Source: Gonatopus flavifemur
Taxonomy: Eukaryota > Arthropoda > Insecta > Hymenoptera > Dryinidae
DNA: 64,000 bases
Direction of reading: 5' to 3'
Assembly (NCBI GenBank): GCA_018340375.1
Contig: JAFFJZ010000007.1
Location: 29,052,001-29,116,000, forward strand
The position numbers and the translations under genes are program-made. The first letter of the stretch is position 1; each line of letters starts with the position of its first letter. The notes under the pieces are model-generated. The model was not told the DNA's origin, ran no database searches, and worked only from the letters and a program-made list of their open reading frames with translations. Below, in pieces: positions 36,458 to 48,729 of the stretch.

Positions 36458-36820
36458 CTCTAGTAAGAATACTCTGGACATTGATGAGTTTTGTCAATGC
36501 TCTTTGAGGTCCTTGCAATTATTCAATGGGAACAATAAATCAAAATCATGTCAAGATTTTTGCCAAAGTGAGCATTGTTCTGACAAAATTTTCAGAATCT
36601 TTCGAAATAAAAAATGAGCCAGATAAGGCTCGATTTTGGGATATCATGCGAACTGGGGCCTCCCTGGTCCATTTCTTTCTCAACAATTTCTGAACATTTT
36701 GTCAAAAAAAAATGATCACTTTGGTACAAATGTTGACATGATTTTGACTTGTTGTTTCCATTGGGTCTGGCTAGTTAAGCGTTCCAAAACTTGTCAATGA
36801 CTAGAACATTTCTACTTGAG
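36458..36820. mobile_element. Foldback element, 363 bp, CTC...GAG ends
   Basis: The arms align for about 140 bp: TCAAAATCATGTCAA and CCAAAGTGA stand in the left arm (36538-36572) and, inverted, in the right (36715-36745). The outer ends CTCTAGTAAGAA and (inward) CTCAAGTAGAAATG resemble the CCCAAG-type ends. Flanking dinucleotides are CA and TA, one mismatch from a duplication. Confidence 0.55.
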
Positions 36821-37118
36821 TAGGTGGTGAAAGTATAAAAGGTCTGAGCTACAATATTTGAAGCTACGGTTTTAAAATTGGGTTAAGAGATCTTGTGCAG
36901 TGTTCTTGGAAATCATTTAATCATTGTGTTTAATTAGAATTCCACCTAGCTACTTTCCTATTCGGATGAACTATGATATCTGTCTCAATGTGCTGAAACA
37001 TCGAGCCAAGCTTGGACCAGATTGGGGCAAACTGTCATGTACAATCTTCAGCCATTACAGATTCAAAATTAAATCCCTACCCACCAGCAACAATTTTTAC
37101 ACAATTATTCATAATCAA

Positions 37119-38021
37119 CCCATATCAAAATTTTGAGGTTCCGCCAATACTGACAATAGAATATAGCTTGGCGTAATGTTGACAGACAAGGCTTGACAAT
37201 CTATAAATATTCAATATAGATAAACAACAAATATAATGTTGCACCGATATCGTCGTCCGACAAATTTCGGTTTTCAGCCTACCATTGATTCACAATTCCG
37301 CCAGGATTGGCGCTTGCTAGGCTCATCCTTGGTCCACCATTGACTGAAAGATAGATTCTATTGAAAGTGGGATCATTTGAAACGTGGTCGAATATTGCCA
37401 CAAACTTTGGTCTAGTCTGGATAAAAATGAGTTGTCAATGTAGCGCCGATCATTCATGATAGCATGGCTCAATATTGGCATGCTCCTCAATTTGAACTTT
37501 TCATGGCTGAATTGCTAGCTAAGTTACCGATCCGGTGTTTCTGGCGGGTGATGAGAGATGTATACAAGGAATATATGAAACCTCGAATAATTCTTTGGAA
37601 GAACAGTCAATCGTTCTTCGTTACAGGTTACACCAAAAGGCTCCTACGACTCATCCATATCGCGTATCCTTGTCATGAAAAACTTTAGCGACAAAAAACA
37701 CCGACTTGTTCGAAGATAAATGAGAAAAATTAACATATATTGAAAATTGTGAAATGTGCGCCCTTTTTATATATTTTCGGGTCAATCATTTTCTACAGTT
37801 TTATTATTAGTGCAACATTGATGAACAAATTGTTCTATTGTTTGCCAATGATGGTCTATTCCATTGCCATTTCTGCACCAATGATGAGGCTCCATGGGAA
37901 AAACACATTGATAAATCACAAAATGACGTCGTCATTTCAGTGTACCGCCATGCTAGGTTGCCAAGCCCATACTTTATCTACATTGCGTCACGCTAGGGCA
38001 AATGGCAAATTTCTGTATGGG
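37119..38021. mobile_element. CCC...GGG element, 903 bp
   Basis: Left CCCATATCAAAATTTTG; right read inward CCCATACAGAAATTTGCC; AA flanks both sides (37117-37118 and 38022-38023). The left arm (CCGCCAATACTGACAATAGA) matches the left arm of the 16962 element. The right arm read inward (GTGACGCAATG, GGCTTGGCAACCTAGCATGG) matches the fragment at 63893-64000. No transposase; the plus-strand frames at 37464-38072 are not conserved proteins that I recognise. Confidence 0.7.
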
Positions 38022-38023
38022 AA

Positions 38024-41000
38024 CGCTTGTTTTCATGCTCGTGCCAAGTGCTTACGAATGCGCCAAAACTGACTGATCATTCGAAACAATGGAACAATTA
38101 TGTGTCGATATTGGCCCATTTTTCTCCCGCCAAAGTTCGTTTCCGGTACATGTGTCTTATTACGAAATTCACATTGAGCCCTGAAATCAAGCGTGCCTTA
38201 CCGTGACCTGATGTTTTCCATACTGAAATTTCTATTAAGGATGCTATCGCTAATCAGAAGATTCATTCAACCGGATTCAATGAGTTCTCATCGATTCAAA
38301 CTATCATGGAACATTCGAAATCTCAACTTGAACTCCCCAAATGTGTTCATTACGCGAAACCACCAAGTGAATTCTATGGCATTCAATGCACAATGGCCTG
38401 ATTCAATGTGTGAATGATAAGGAAATCGTTATACACTCTTAACAAAATGTTTTGAATTTATCACGAAATTCTTGATAAAATATCATATTTCCTTATTGAA
38501 TTTAATCATAGTTCTTGGATTCAATCTCAATGATGAAATTTAAAAATTCCTTTCTGAAAGGAAACAATTGTTTATCAACCCTAGAACGGGCATATGGAGT
38601 CTTTTAGACCCTCAAACGTTTTTTTCTCTCCCAGCGTATGGTATGAAACAACGCGGGAGAGTAAATGAAACAGTATCTTAGCGCGAAAGGAGCGGAAATT
38701 AAAACATTTTACGCTTCATTTGTTCGATTCTCGCGAACGGAAATTTTCACCAGGGTATTGTAAATAATTTTTCAACTAAATATTTTTGAACTATAAACCC
38801 TGACAAACAAAAACCATTCATAGTGAATGAGATACAGCGATTTGAAATTTTCTATGTATTTCACGCGCCTGATCTAGAATCAAATTTCACAAATATGTTA
38901 TTAGAATTAAGAACTATGTTATGGAATTCAATATTTTATAATGAAATTCAATAAACTGTTTATGTAAAAAACGCAGGCAGATTTTTCTGACAATATATGC
39001 ATTGCATGCGTTCAATTTCCCCGAATTACTTCAATTTTACAAACATATCATGATATCATTGGAATATTTCACACCAAATGTAGATTCCTCTTGAAATGAT
39101 AAGAAGTTCGTGAAAAAGTCAATTCCAATGGGCTTGAGTTTTTTTCTTGTTGAAACGACATTTAACCAGTCTCTAAGGAAAACTTGTTATAACAACGCAT
39201 ACAAACGGTATCACTCGGAAATGCTACAAGTGGTTTTCTTTGAAACTAGAGAAGATAAGGAGAAAAGTTTGGACGGAAAGTATATAGCAATAAACGATAC
39301 GTATTGTGAAGGTTGTTTTTGCCTTCTTCAGAGGATATTCGTCTGAATAACAAGCTTTACTCGTTTGGAACTGCAATTATCATTCCCACTTTCATTTGTT
39401 ATTCAAAATTATGAATGAAGTCAAAGTAAATTAAGTCGTCCTTGTAGAAAGGAACGTATTCCAACCCTGAATGTAAGACTTTGAAGAACATTCGTTTGAT
39501 CATATCGTATAACAAACTAAAGAATAATATTATAAGTTTCCCAAAGTGGAGGATTAATAACCTATTCAAAGGAGTTGCTCATTAGTACAACAATGCGTCA
39601 ATTAAGAGCATTGTTAATTTGATTGAAAAAGTGAATCGATACGGACTTCATTGGCCAACTATGTACTCGTTCATCAAAGCATAATACAATCCCTAACATG
39701 TGTAAGTCATTGTTTGAATTCGTACACATGTCAAAGGAGGACGTGGAACCAGTATTATGCTCTGATCACCGAACTTGCATTATACCTTCGAATCACGTTC
39801 ATGATTTATTCATGAATTGAGGCGAAAAGGAGGTATAACATAATTAATTATCATCATCCGACAATCTGTGAAATCTGGATATCAATGAAGGAAAAATTAT
39901 AAATTCATTCGAATTATATAGTATTAAATCGATACCGTGTTATGAGCACCAATATGACTATTATAATTTCAAACAACGCTTACGATCGCGAGGATAATAT
40001 CCATTTTCATCGCGATATTTGATCCTAGTTAATGGGATTTTTTCATTACAGTTACATTTAATGTTCTATAATGAGAACGCAAGCCATTTTTATCTCTTTG
40101 TCAGTTCATTATGATCAACAGGTAATCAACTGATAAAATGGTCCAATTAGCGACGAGCATTGTATTCTCAGCATAACACAATGCTCGGCTTCACAATCGC
40201 CAGAATGTGTGTCTGTTAGCAACCGTACATTAGACTAATCGATTTGTCAATTTATTCATTTGCATGATATGCTATATCGACACACAAAATCAATCGAAGT
40301 TATATTCTTTTATGTTGCAGGGGGAATTAGCTTTCCATCTTTGGAGAAACAAAAATTGAAAAGTATCTTCTATCAGCGGAGACGAGACACACGATACTTT
40401 TAGAATATATTGGAGATAAGAAACTATAGTCAGGACATAACTTGTATTATGGAATATAAAGGAAATTCGTTATCGTCGTGATGCTGCTTGTGAAGTTTCA
40501 TATCGCAGCCAATAAGAAGTGATATACGATAACAATCAATCTAACAAATACTACTGTGATATTATACTTCAAACCAAAGATTAAATGATGACCAAATGAA
40601 TGGTGAATTTAATAATCGACACAATTACCAAGTTCAATAAGTCTATCTTATGAAAATATGGAAGCATGTGGAAGTGAATGCTTAATAATACCAACCACCG
40701 TTGATATTCATCTGTTGTGCGGGAACACTAATTGGATACTTATAACGTAAATCCTATTAGGGATTCTATGCGACTTTGTGCATACTAGAGCCAACTGAAA
40801 AAAAATGTTCTATCAAAAATCATCTGTGTGTTCATCGAAGAGGGAACATTATTTTTTATTTTCGTTTGCAATAAAAAGTAAGGTGATTTAATTTCATTGT
40901 GAATCCAAGCTTATTTCAAAACGTAGTTAAAAGGGAAGTTTTTCATGAACTGAAAGTAATTTCAAAAACAAATACGACACAATGGAAGAAGCTGACTTTC

Positions 41001-41218
41001 ACTCGTTCTTCGGGATAAAAAGCAGCCAAATTAAGTCAGAATTTTTACAGTATTATATCATGAAAGGACAGCAGAAACATCAGAATATGCGAAATCGAAT
41101 ATAAATTCCAACAAAATTATGAGAAATTTATAACAAATTGGTATGAAATGAACTTGAAGTTATTGTATACGCAAAAAAATGACGCGACGCCAGGTACTTT
41201 GAAGAGAATCAACTACAG
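38024..41218. other. No gene or repeat recognised in 3.2 kb
   Basis: AT-rich sequence. ATTTTCACCAGGG at 38744-38756 looks like one end of the CCCTGGTGG family (18326), but I found no partner, so it is probably a solitary end or chance. Confidence 0.45.
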
Positions 41219-41413
41219 AGTGATGTACCATCGACGATTTTGAAGATGTTGGTGGACGATTACGGAAACGGGATGGGATGGACATCTGCGAGCTTGCGTG
41301 GCTGGTCCACTCCCGGAGGTTGCAGAAACTCTACCATGAGTTTTGGGGGTAGTGTACCATCTCTTCATCCCGCTGGGTCCGTCAGATCTCTTCGTTCCCA
41401 ACACTCCATTCAG
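41219..41413 (+). CDS. Candidate internal coding exon, unknown protein
   Basis: A plus-strand segment open for 65 codons, clearly richer in G+C than its surroundings. It reads SDVPSTILKMLVDDYGNGMG at the start and GGSVPSLHPAGSVRSLRSQH near the end, with Ser/Gly/Arg-rich low-complexity character typical of cytoplasmic tails or linkers. The borders fit splice sites: CTACAG before 41219 and CAG|GTATTTTC at 41413. Length 195 bp is a multiple of three and the phase is 0 at both ends. The acceptor has a poor pyrimidine tract. The next candidate exon on the same strand (46468) also starts in phase 0. I do not recognise the protein. Confidence 0.45.
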
Positions 41414-43068
41414 GTATTTTCTAAAACTTCCTATTATTTTCTATTATTCTCTCCCATTGATATTTGATCGCAATGAAAGTTTAAAAAGGTGTGAAGAACG
41501 GTTTAAAAAAAGAAAACTTATTTTTTACCTCTGACTACCTCACTCCAGGTTCTACCCATTGTAATGGCAGGATGGTTCCTGTTTTCAAAGTATAAAATGA
41601 AAGAGGAAATGTTTTCTCTCGCGTAATTAAATGCAGCATGAAAAACCGTTGAGAAGTCTAATGCTTTCTTTTTGTTCGAAGTTGTAAATAGGAGAATATA
41701 AGGCTCAACGCGGGTAAACTGTGACTTAGAAATAATATTTTTCTCATAAACAAAAAGAACTGAAAAGTTTTATACTACGAAGAAAAACAAAAGCCAGGTC
41801 ATACGTATTACTTGGAAATTCATTCTGTGAAAGATTCCATAACTCTTTGCTTGAACTCGTTTCGAGTATAAACAATACAAATCTAGGTATAGCGAGTTGT
41901 TACAGAGTACCATGAGATAGAATAGAATGATTAGTACAATGAAATACGTTTATCTTGAATTCCTTGCGGTGGAGGATTTTAATCCTCATAACTTGAGATA
42001 GAACTGTAAACGTGATGATGCTAATAGAATTAATTTACGAGAAGCTATCCTGGACCACGTTATTAATGACGACTCTACGTTGTGTATTCGGAATACGGTT
42101 GTATCACCAACTAATTTAGATGCGGTTATCACCACGAATTATCGGCTCGACGAATGTTTGACAAGAGAAAGGATGAATTCTTAGTCATTTGATCATGAAC
42201 CTATGATACTACGTGAATGCAATTGTGATGATGATTCTATAACTTGATCGATCGAATTTTTTCTCATCAGAAATCATGTAATAAACTCATCTCTGGCTCA
42301 AAAACGTAAAAACATCAAATTACGTTCGTATAAAGAATGTTTCTATTGCAAGACATTTATTTTGCTCTCATCACGTATGAGAAAAAGAGGTTTAGTTGAA
42401 GAATATGAAACCATCACCAGGGTGAAATTAGGAGGAAAAATCGAATGAATCCTGGTTTGCGCTGCAATACGTTACAAATCAGAGTTAAAACAAGTTTCGC
42501 TTTTTGACTCGACAGGGAATAGGAGAAGAAATATGATGAATTCATTAAAAACAGTTTGGAATAGTATTTCCAGCCTCGAAGCGCAAAGCGAATGAATACA
42601 AACCTCCACGTATTTGATTTCAATGAAACGAAGTTCTATCTGGTGGATCTAGTTTTGCTAAGGATAAGGTAAAAAACAAATACGGAGTAATAATTTCGCG
42701 GAACTTCTACAAGTCACTTCCAACGCAATCACTGTGGAACAATGAAACTGCAGTTCCAAATGGAAAACTTAATCGAGCAAGCCGCAAGCCATAACTGTAT
42801 GAGCGTATTTCATTGCGAGAAAATCAAATAACAAACAAGCTCAAACATTCTTCACGTTCGTGGAAATTAAATCCTCCATTCTTTTTTTTCGTAATGAAAT
42901 CAATTTATGTGATATCATTTGAACACAGTTGATAAACTTTTAATTCGATTCATCTTCAAATAACGAGCCATGAAATATTCGGTGAGGTCGGGTAATTGTG
43001 TATCTCGTGTTTCACTACTCTCAAATTTCGACAATTTTTCACTTTGGGAATTGAATGTTTCGAAAAAA
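41414..43068. other. No gene or repeat recognised
   Basis: AT-rich sequence; an intron if the flanking exon candidates are real. Confidence 0.45.
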
Positions 43069-43316
43069 CACGGAGAAAGCGTTTGTTTCAGCCAAAAAAC
43101 ATTTTAGTTGAACTGAACTGAACTAAACTTTTTGGTTGACTGAAGAAAAATTTTTTTTAGAATTAACAAAATTTGGTCCTAAATAATGAACAGTTTTTTT
43201 ACAGACAAATAACTATTGTTAGTCTTAAACAAATTTTATTTCAGCCAATCAGAAAGTTTCTTCACATTCATTTCAACCAAAATTCTGTTCCGCTGGAACA
43301 AAGTGTGTTTTCAGTG
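43069..43316. mobile_element. MITE, CAC(G/T)G-AGAAA family, copy A
   Basis: Left CACGGAGAAAGCGTTTG; right read inward CACTGAAAACACACTTTG; AA flanks both sides. Inner blocks TTCTTCACATTCATTTCAA and AACAAATTTTATTTC are shared in order with copy B (43459-43923). 248 bp, no coding content. Confidence 0.65.
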
Positions 43317-43458
43317 AAAGCATGATAGAAGGAGTAAGAGCTGATACTTCTCCTGAACCGAGGTTGCTAAAAGTACACTATCTTCATATGATTTTGAATC
43401 GAATTTCGTAAACTTCATATGATATCTGAACGATTAAAATGCTATGGTAGGAGGCAAG

Positions 43459-43923
43459 CACTGCTCTCTAAAGTTCTTGGAGTGAAAATACTGCAAGTCC
43501 AACAAGAGTCAGGATTTCACTCTTATAAAAAAGTGAAATTTCAGTCCTTAAAACGAGTTAAATCTTCACTCTGTTAGAGTGGAAAGCCATTCTGTGGATC
43601 TGGAATCTCATTCTTTCTGGAATAGCAGGATTTTCACTCTTCAAAAGTGAATTTGTCACTCCCAGGAATTTAGAGAGTGAGAAAACATTTGTTTCAACGG
43701 GACTAAATTTTGATTAAAATGAACGCAAAGAAACTTTTTTATTCAATGAAATAAAATTTGTTTAGGGTAAATCAAGTTAATTTGTCTGTGAGAAATTTGT
43801 TAATTCTGGTGAATCAACTTTTGTTCATCCCAAAAACAAATTTTATTTCGTCTAACTGAATAGTTTCTTTGCATTCATTTCAAACAAAATTTCATTCCAC
43901 TGGAACAAACTGTGTCTCCAGTG
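43459..43923. mobile_element. MITE, same family, copy B, split by another MITE
   Basis: The left end CACTG (43459-43463) is separated from its continuation AGAAAACATTTGTTTC (43680) by the 214-bp element at 43464-43677 plus a TG repeat. Rejoined, the end reads CACTGAGAAAACATTTG, which matches the right end read inward (CACTGGAGACACAGTTTG). The arms then align for over 100 bp through GCAAAGAAACT and GAAATAAAATTTGTTT. Confidence 0.7.
43464..43677. mobile_element. MITE, CTCTCTAAA family, copy 2, inserted in copy B
   Basis: The ends CTCTCTAAAGTTCTTGG and CCAGGAATTTAGAGAG match copy 1 at 23264-23513, as do the inner blocks GAGTGAAAATACTGCAAGTC and AAAAGTGAA. It is flanked by TG (43462-43463 and 43678-43679). 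Reading through the host MITE confirms both the ends and a 2-bp duplication. Confidence 0.8.
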
Positions 43924-43989
43924 CAGGGTATACAATCATTTTGCTATTGATACTCAGCACTGGATTCGAGAGTTATGAGATGTCTCCTG

Positions 43990-44254
43990 CAAAGAAAAAC
44001 ACGTTGTCTTGATTCCACATCCATTTTCTCATATATATGTAAAGAAAACAATATTTGTTTTGTGCCAAATACGTTCGCTTTGAATCAAGAAAATATTGTT
44101 TCGGTTCAAATTTAGGTTTTGAATGTCTCTCGAATTGAAACAATATTCTTTTGGTTCAATGCGAATGTATTTGGGACAAGACAAGAAAAACAAATATTGT
44201 TTTCGTTATATATGACACAATGGATGTGGAATCAAGACTACTTTTTTTTCTATG
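43990..44254. mobile_element. Foldback element, 265 bp
   Basis: Nearly complete inverted repeat: GTCTTGATTCCACATCCATT stands near 44006 and its complement near 44220-44240, and AACAATATTTGTTTT near 44048 pairs with about 44190. The ends CAAAGAAAAACAC and, read inward, CATAGAAAAAAAAG are flanked by TG. The end motif resembles that of the element at 2924. Confidence 0.65.
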
Positions 44255-45257
44255 TGGTTTATGATTTTGAATTATGCACTTTTATGCTCACTTTTATAAA
44301 ATTACGTCTAGAAAAAAACAAATGCAGCCTGCAGCCCCCTTTGAATACGTGGTCTAGTCGGCCTTAGAGATAAATCCGGCACCGCTTATACTTGAGTGAG
44401 TCGTGGGACGACAGGAATTCCGTACCTCACACACACATAGTTCCTCCAACGCGGTTATTAAACCATCAAGGAGAGCCACAATCTATACTCCGGGGAACAA
44501 TATCTCTGCTGTATACGAAAATTTCAAACTAGAGGAGCGTGATTTCCCTGGTGCGATCGATTCATAGGGATCATGGAAGTGATTGCATTGATAAATAGGA
44601 AGAATTATTCATCTGTCTTTATATGTACTATACGCAATTTCGAAGTATATTACTCGTATTTCCATCCTTGAAAATGGAAAGAGTTGTCTCGAAGTAAAGA
44701 ATGGCATGACATTGAACAAAATTTAGCGAATCATGTTCGGGACGTTCCAGATGGGGCGGATGTTCTACCATTGTAACGTTCCAGATTTCGCAACATTCCG
44801 TTTAATGGGATTTCTGTTCAACTTTACAGCGTGAAATTTTTAGGGTATTGGAAACTCATCAAAGTACTGTTTCGATGGTCAAAATGCCAGACAGAACCGG
44901 TCAAAAGATTGTTGCTGGACTCTAAACGGTCTCTTTCTTCGGTAATTTAGGTAAAGGTGAAGACATTTCTACCCAGTTTTGTCTGGTATGATCAAATTGT
45001 AATATTTTGTCAAAAACTGACAGCAATTTTTGGGACGGTTGTTTGGATTTTATAAACTGATTTTGACAGAATGTTCCAGTTTGGTAATTATAGATAGAAC
45101 CAGATGGAAAGTTCGTCAGTTTTTGCCTGAATTATTTAAGAAAGAACCCGTTCAAATCCTGACAACGATTTTTTGTTCGGTTCCAAAAGGGTTGAATCCA
45201 AAAAGGGAAGCATTAATTGCCAATTTAATATCAATTGCTAATAGTGCTTTTCCCTTG
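44255..45257. other. No gene established
   Basis: The segment at 44330-44540 is less AT-rich than its surroundings but has no long frame or splice pair that I can defend. The rest is AT-rich. The 130-codon frame starting at 45030 runs into the MITE at 45258. Confidence 0.4.
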
Positions 45258-45585
45258 CACGGAGAAGAAAGGAATTCACTGCCACACCAGAATCTAATTT
45301 TTCTGGATCTTTTTCGCTATGGCAGCAAACTATTTGCTATCACAGCAATTTCATTAGCTACGATAGTGATTTTTTATCTGCGGCACCCAAAAATGTTTGC
45401 TGCCCCAGCAAATTTTCAGTGATATATATAGAATAAACAACAAATTTTCCTGGAGGAGTCAACATTTTTTGCTGCTACAGCTAAACAATCGCTATCGTAG
45501 CTAACAAGCTTGCTGTAACAACAAATAGATTTCTGTCTCAAGAAAAAATCAACTTCTCCAGTAGAATGTCTTGTTTCTCCGCGTG
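45258..45585. mobile_element. MITE, CACGGAGAA type, 328 bp
   Basis: It begins CACGGAGAAGAAAGG and ends GTCTTGTTTCTCCGCGTG. The interior has paired GCTGCxxCAGCAAA and GCTATCGTAGCTA words. Flanking dinucleotides do not match (TG and GA). Confidence 0.6.
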
Positions 45586-45608
45586 GATAGCCAGTCTTAG
45601 GCTCATAT

Positions 45609-45727
45609 TGAATGTGGAAATTGAATTCGGCCCATTCAAGCCCCCGTTCGGGCCCAGGTTCGAGTGATCTGGGCCAAGACTTGGGTCTTGAATGAGCTAA
45701 TTTGCAATCAGGAAATTTCTACTTGGG
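45609..45727. mobile_element. Short degraded CCC-type foldback
   Basis: The right end read inward is CCCAAGTAGAAATTTCC, and the left counterpart TGAATGTGGAAATTG has lost the CCC. CATTCAAGCCC and GGGTCTTGAATGAG pair inside, and AT flanks both sides. Confidence 0.35.
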
Positions 45728-46467
45728 ATGAAATTAATCTTGTTCGGACAAGGTGGGACGGTCAGAGTTCTACTATAATAAGCGCGTATAAATCAGCAGT
45801 ACTGACACGGTTGCAAATGTTATGCTGGCCCTCATGTAACATGAGGTTATCATTTTGACTCCTCGCCAGCTCTCAGAGCTTCGGATTTGTCATTACTGGC
45901 AACTCTGGCAACGGTACTGAATCAGTATCGGCCTCTGTTTCTATTCCTCCATGAGATATGACGCATTTATATCGAAATAATATATTATATTCATAAAGAT
46001 TAATTTCACATACTTGTTTTACCGTTCACATTGAATCTAAAAATGTAGGAACTTCATCGAGTATCTTGCAACTAAGGTTTTATTCTATATCTTACTTCCA
46101 TTAATGGATTCTCCGGTACAACGGTACTTAAGCAACTTCTATACGGGTCGGTTTAAATCGAGGAAGATGCTTTCTGACTACACTTGATTCGTGTTTCCGA
46201 AGCCTTTGATGGAAAATGTTCTCTTAAAAATGAAATGAAAAATCGAATTCTTGAAAACGAGATATAATTGATCAGAAAATATCTCCGTAAATAAATTCAG
46301 ATTATGTATTATGATTGTATTATTATTCTTAAATTATTATACAATACAAGATACAATCAATGATGGAATGAAGAAATGATTGAATACATTAATTTGCTTT
46401 TCTACGAATTTGTAGTTGTATCATTTTGGAGATATGTAATCGTAATTCTATACATTTTATTGTCTAG
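45728..46467. other. No gene or repeat recognised
   Basis: AT-rich. It ends in a pyrimidine-rich run (TACATTTTATTGTCTAG) that serves as the acceptor of the exon candidate at 46468. Confidence 0.45.
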
Positions 46468-46636
46468 CCTCCATCGGAAACGCCCCGCAGATGTCTACAT
46501 TGTCATCCGGTTCATATGAATGTTATTCACAACAATGAAATACATCATCCCATGCAGTATTACACTCCGAATCATTGCATGAATGAACTACATGGCACGT
46601 ACGTTCATCCTCATCGAGGAAATTCCTATCATGGAG
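46468..46636 (+). CDS. Candidate internal coding exon, His-rich, unknown protein
   Basis: Open plus-strand segment of 56 codons plus one base. It begins PPSETPRRCLHCHPVHMN, is rich in His, Tyr and Pro, and ends RGNSYHG. The left border is a good acceptor (pyrimidine-rich TTTTATTGTCTAG) and the right border ATGGAG|GTAAGAAT is close to the ideal donor. It enters in phase 0, matching the exit phase of the candidate at 41219-41413 on the same strand, so the two may be consecutive exons about 5 kb apart. I do not recognise the protein, and no other exon of the gene could be identified in the window. Confidence 0.5.
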
Positions 46637-47737
46637 GTAAGAATCTATTCCTATTCACTTTCGTGATTATGCTTCCAGGAAACATAGATAGAATGTTTGT
46701 TGAAGATTCAACGAAGGTTTCATGAAGCTTCATAAAAATATCTATACTTTTATTAATTCATATTATTGTATATTCATTCATTCATTGATTATTCATATAA
46801 ATTGATAAAAGTAAAATCTTCAAACCTTTGATGAACCTTGAACGAGCGTTCCATCTATGTTTCCTAAAAGTATTTCGAGGCGGACATTTCAACGTCCGTA
46901 GAACTTTTGTCAAACGTTTGTGAATCTTAAAGTTAGCTCTCATGAACCTTGGGCCCAATGTATGCAAATCTAATCTTCGCTGAAGCTTCACGTTATCTTC
47001 AAGATTTTCACGACTTTAAAGTGAATATAGAAAATACTTTGATTCATTTATTTGTTTGTTTGCCGATACATAATCTTATTGCACTATCCATGCAATCGAG
47101 GTAATGGGTATAGCAAGAGTTGATATATATGATATCAATTATGATTTCCTTGTAAAATCTGACTAGAGGTGCGAGACTGATCCAGTCCCGACGAATATCG
47201 GCGTACAGTGAGATGAAACACGAAATAGACGTAAAACAGTTGAAGATCCAAGTTGAGCCAACCAATTTTTTGAATAGTCAGTCGGTTCTCAAAGGTTCTA
47301 CTGCATCTGTTGTCGAATGTTGAATTCGATATGTTGAGTTTATCATGTGGTATAAGCTTACAATATTCATGTTTGAAACACATCATGTATTGCGTTCCAA
47401 ACGGACACGTGTATACAGTCACATTCCCAGTCTTGGGTATTTTTCATTCATTCAGGGGAAGGATATTTTCCTGATATGATGAGAGGACTTTGATATAATA
47501 TACAGATGTCAATGCTTAAGCTTTTGGACTCGGAATTATCAAACCATATTGACACAACAGTTTTTTGATCGTAAAATGAAATTCAAGAACGAAAATAGTT
47601 AATGATGCTCCGAGATGTTTTGAGTTCTTTGGTGCAGAATGCGGTATGGAATGCCTGCATTCAGGGGAACGAAACCGCATGTGCCTAAACTCATGTGAAA
47701 AAATCTTCAAATTTATATATAATTTATATATAAATTA
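46637..47737. other. No gene or repeat recognised
   Basis: AT-rich sequence ending in a TATATA-rich palindromic tract (47709-47739) that borders the next element. Confidence 0.45.
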
Positions 47738-47739
47738 TA

Positions 47740-48302
47740 CTGGGTAATTCGAAATTGCCGTGAACTCTGTGGAGAGCAGATTCTTGATGAAATTCTGAAA
47801 CGATTTTGGTCCGGAATATTTTGATCTGACCCTCAGATTCCGAGATATGAGCATTTTTAAATTTTTCAGAAAATTAAAAGATATCGGGAGTGCTGTATCT
47901 TTACCATTTGAATCCAATATGATTTTCTAAGGCAGATCACGGAGTATTCCTGGAAAAAGAATCAAAGTAATTGAACATTCTTCGTCGTGGAGTTACAGCG
48001 TTTAAAGTTGTTGAATTGGCTGGAATGCAAAAAGTTTTAAACCGCTATAACTCCATAACATAAAACGCTAAATTAGTTTCATTGTTTTTCCAAGGATACT
48101 TGGTGATCTGCCTTAGGCAATAGTGTTGGATTCAAATCTCAAGGATATAGTACTTCCGAGATATTTGAATTTTTGGAAAAATTAAAAATGCTCATATCTC
48201 CGATTCTAAGGCTCACATCAAAATATTCCGGACCAAAATCGTTTCAAAATTTTATCAAGAATCTGCTCCCAAAGAAGTGTATGGCAATTTCGAATCAGCC
48301 AG
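47740..48302. mobile_element. 563-bp hairpin element, TA-flanked
   Basis: The left end CTGGGTAATTCGAAATTGCC and the right end read inward CTGGCTGATTCGAAATTGCC form the TIR, and TA flanks both sides (47738-47739 and 48303-48304). The two halves are reverse complements almost throughout: ACGATTTTGGTCCGGAATAT, CAGATTCTTGATGA, TATGAGCATTTTTAA and GCTGTAACTCC-like blocks occur in each arm of about 280 bp, meeting near 48021. There is no coding content. Transcription in either direction would give one long double-stranded stem. Confidence 0.85.
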
Positions 48303-48729
48303 TATATAAATTTATATATAATATAATATAAATTTGAAAATTTGTTCACATGGGAACTTACTGATTCTTTTCTAATTAGTTTGTATGCGTTCCGATGTTG
48401 CAATAATACAAGCATCGCACAGTGAGACATAATGTGAAAAAGTTGGCGAAAAATATAAGGGGTCAGCAAATTTGCTCGAAACTCAGTACTGAGGAGTATC
48501 TGGGATCAATGATTACGAATTTCCAAAATTCAAAATGGCCAAAATTCTAGAAGTCATTGGTTGTCCTTCAAATTCCGTAATCGAGGGACTTTCGGGGTCG
48601 CTGGATACGAATCTGTTGTAAAAATTTCGGAGTTCAAAATGGCAGATCCCATATGACGTATAAAAATCCAGAAATTAATCGGATACCCGCAATTTTGAAT
48701 TTTTGCCTTTTTGACAACAGATTCATTAT

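Noticed and set aside
38744..38756. Solitary ATTTTCACCAGGG, like the right end of the 18326 element
   Set aside because: No CCCTGGTGG partner at a suitable distance upstream, so an element cannot be delimited.
45030..45422. 130-codon plus-strand frame
   Set aside because: Its second half lies in the MITE at 45258-45585 and the first half has no recognisable features.
45640..45700. GGTTCGAGT near 45658 as a tRNA T-loop
   Set aside because: No acceptor stem, D-arm or anticodon arm can be built around it; it lies in a degraded foldback element.
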